Program-made: the position numbers and the translations under genes
The notes under the pieces: model-generated
Told to the model about the DNA's origin: nothing
The model's input: the letters and a program-made list of their open reading frames with translations, nothing else
Databases searched by the model: none
Shown here: in pieces, positions 13,141-13,499 of the stretch
How positions within the stretch are numbered: position 1 is the first letter of the stretch
Layout of the letters: each line of letters starts with the position of its first letter
From: an uncultured Alphaproteobacteria bacterium
Lineage (GTDB): Bacteria; Pseudomonadota; Alphaproteobacteria; Micropepsales; Micropepsaceae
Direction of reading: 5' to 3'
DNA: 13,499 bases
Assembly (NCBI GenBank): GCA_937942205.1
Contig: CALDFO010000369.1
Span: 1 to 13,499, forward strand

Positions 13141-13499
13141 GGAACAGGTCTGCGGGGTGCGCCGCGCCCGCCAGCACACCCGCCATCAGGCCCGCGATCA
13201 TGTCATCGGCCATCACACCCAATCCGCCCTCCAACTGTGTGTCGGCCCAGGATACCGGCCAGGGCTTCCAGATATCGAACAGCCGGAACAGCAGGAAAGC
13301 CAGGAGAAAGGCGGGCAGGGACAGGGTTCCGAAGGCGACCCCGGCACAGGCCAGCCATTGCCCAGCCAGCTCATCGATCACGCATTCCGACGGATCGGCA
13401 TTGCCGGTGGCGCGCACATGCGCCCCGCAGGCCACGACGCCGACACCAAAGGCCAGCAGGCTGGCGATCAGCAGCCCGGCCGCGCCCGCCGCCTGCGCG
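13130..13499 (-). CDS. pgpA: Phosphatidylglycerophosphatase A, C-terminal part (5' end outside window)
   Basis: This is the last 122 or so residues of PgpA, an inner-membrane phosphatase that makes phosphatidylglycerol from its phosphate. The frame stays open to the right edge, so the start is outside. The PgpA motif DPSECVIDELAGQWLA (acidic catalytic residues) follows a hydrophobic helix that begins at the window edge. Two further helices (FGTLSLPAFLLAFLLFRLFDIWKPWP and MADDMIAGLMAGVLAGA) match the family, including the FDIWKPWP turn and the late MADD helix. A GTG at 13435 is not the true start because the membrane helix continues upstream of it. Confidence 0.93.
   Translation of the reverse strand, partial: AQAAGAAGLLIASLLAFGVGVVACGAHVRATGNADPSECVIDELAGQWLACAGVAFGTLSLPAFLLAFLLFRLFDIWKPWPVSWADTQLEGGLGVMADDMIAGLMAGVLAGAAHPADLFHVF

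Overview
The window is GC-rich, tightly packed chromosomal DNA from an alphaproteobacterium. The evidence is the gene content (intracellular PHB depolymerase, RatA/Coq10-type START protein next to lipA, PgpA and stand-alone CinA amidase close by) and the protein sequences. I cannot name the genus with confidence. All genes from the flanks look like host housekeeping or accessory genes. One lower-GC segment (about 6000-7130) does not match its surroundings.

Layout. Positions 1-5930 hold the C-terminal end of ClpB (+), a membrane-anchored M23 peptidase (-), a secreted S1/P1 nuclease (+), an intracellular PHB depolymerase PhaZ (-), a glutathione S-transferase (+) and a bfd-bfr iron-storage operon (-). 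These genes alternate strands with 1-60 base convergent gaps. Short divergent regions carry a candidate PhaR-type operator (4526-4536) and a candidate Fur box (5983-5997). Bacterioferritin has every expected ligand at E. coli numbering, but its position-1 codon is ATC.

Positions 6100-7130 are the unusual part. A stretch of about 190 bases folds on paper into a hairpin, then a long closing helix enclosing three hairpins (a four-way junction), then a hairpin that holds the Shine-Dalgarno sequence of a TTG-started, single-pass exported protein of unknown function. The outer part of the closing helix and the Shine-Dalgarno hairpin need the same CCCCG bases, so the layout resembles a translational switch. 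I recognise no known RNA family here. This is the best candidate for an undescribed element. A second small reading frame behind it seems truncated.

Positions 7166-9212 hold a stand-alone Aas-like acyl-activating enzyme (-) and a small membrane/coiled-coil protein (-). Positions 9359-12641 form a + strand run: lipA (lipoate synthase), ratA/coq10-like, a secreted SGNH/DUF4886-like protein and a threonine dehydratase-like PLP enzyme. The first three overlap by ATGA and the fourth starts directly after the third. The window closes with overlapping pgpA-cinA on the minus strand, convergent to that operon. No tRNA, rRNA, CRISPR array, transposase or integrase is visible.
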